This document shows positions 63,880-64,000 of a stretch of DNA of 64,000 nucleotides, in pieces. The position numbers and the translations under genes are program-made. This stretch comes from Alphaproteobacteria bacterium (GTDB lineage: Bacteria > Pseudomonadota > Alphaproteobacteria > UBA2966). Where the stretch lies: NCBI GenBank assembly GCA_018654745.1, contig JABILA010000056.1:24700-88699 (forward strand), read 5' to 3'. Below the pieces are notes generated by a model. That model was not told the origin of the DNA. It searched no databases and was given only the letters and a program-made list of their open reading frames with translations. Each line of letters opens with the position of its first letter. The stretch's first letter is position 1.

Positions 63880-64000
63880 TCATAACACCAACTCTATCAA
63901 CGGTTTCCGAGGAATGTTTGGTTTGAATAAAGCCATCATATAGTCGCGGATTTCCAATTCAGACATTTTGACCATGGCTTTTCTGAAGGCATTGAGGCCG
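63880..64000 (-). CDS. C-terminal end of an upstream frame, in phase with the kinase
   Basis: The minus-strand frame at the right edge ends FKPNIPRKPLIELVL then TGA (63882-63880). The kinase frame continues in the same phase from GTG 63864, only 15 bases after. It may be a separate upstream gene or the N-terminal part of a larger sensor interrupted by a stop. Only 39 codons are visible and no family is recognised. Confidence 0.35.
   Translation of the reverse strand, partial: GLNAFRKAMVKMSELEIRDYMMALFKPNIPRKPLIELVL

Overview
The window reads as chromosomal DNA of a flagellated, heterotrophic alphaproteobacterium. The signs are the FliG type, the abundance of CaiB/BaiF CoA-transferases, acyl-CoA dehydrogenases and SDR enzymes, the DUF6285 and DUF2892 genes, and the regulator mix. 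A Rhodospirillales- or Sneathiella-like marine lineage would fit, but I cannot place it more exactly from sequence alone. I see no rRNA, tRNA, insertion sequence, phage or CRISPR array.

Layout. (1) 1-11.6 kb is acyl-CoA catabolism: a partial acyl-CoA dehydrogenase divergent from a TetR gene, an enoyl-CoA hydratase, a MarR gene, then a nine-gene minus-strand operon (SDR, IclR, acyl-CoA dehydrogenase, thiolase-like protein, DUF35 protein, CoA-transferase, CitE-like lyase, CoA-transferase, PaaG-like isomerase). (2) 11.9-15.2 kb is a plus-strand operon of ACAD11-type dehydrogenase, SDR, APH-type kinase and DUF6285 protein. It matches the core of the lva pathway for 4-hydroxyacyl-CoA (levulinate) catabolism. 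(3) 15.2-24.3 kb is mixed: lipase and acyltransferase, a 2OG-Fe(II) oxygenase, a CoA-transferase, an FMN protein with a divergent LysR gene, an isolated fliG, and a RhlE-type helicase. (4) 24.3-27.7 kb holds a GST and a Rieske oxygenase apparently split into two complementary half-dead subunits, with a divergent LysR gene. (5) 28-34.4 kb has a solute-binding protein, two SDRs, an Ig-like secreted protein, a cyclic-nucleotide-binding protein, an acyl-CoA dehydrogenase and an acyl-CoA ligase. (6) 34.4-40.2 kb has a giant membrane protein fusing YCF48 repeats, an OmpA domain and a KAP P-loop NTPase, a divergent FecR-domain protein, and two tandemly duplicated small membrane proteins. (7) 40.4-48 kb has a class V aminotransferase, a sugar-isomerase-fold protein with a small partner, a GntR gene, an acyl-CoA ligase, a TetR remnant and an intact Rieske oxygenase. 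(8) 48.2-51.7 kb has a lipoprotein and an 824-residue multidomain secreted protein. (9) 51.7-55.9 kb has a mutase large subunit with a divergent TetR gene, a DUF2892 protein, a cytochrome c-like protein and two gene relics. (10) 56.4-64 kb has a 994-residue RTX-like repeat protein, a response regulator and a very large hybrid kinase with two kinase modules.

The metabolic genes mostly activate acids to CoA thioesters (ligases, CoA-transferases), oxidise and hydrate them, and cleave the products (thiolase-like protein, CitE-like lyase). Most clusters carry a local TetR, MarR, IclR, LysR or GntR regulator, and several have clear palindromes in the divergent promoter. The most unusual parts are the split Rieske oxygenase, the YCF48-OmpA-KAP fusion with its neighbours, the duplicated small membrane protein unit, the 824-residue protein, the 18-residue alternating RTX repeat and the double-kinase sensor. 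All assignments come from reading motifs by eye; no database search was run.
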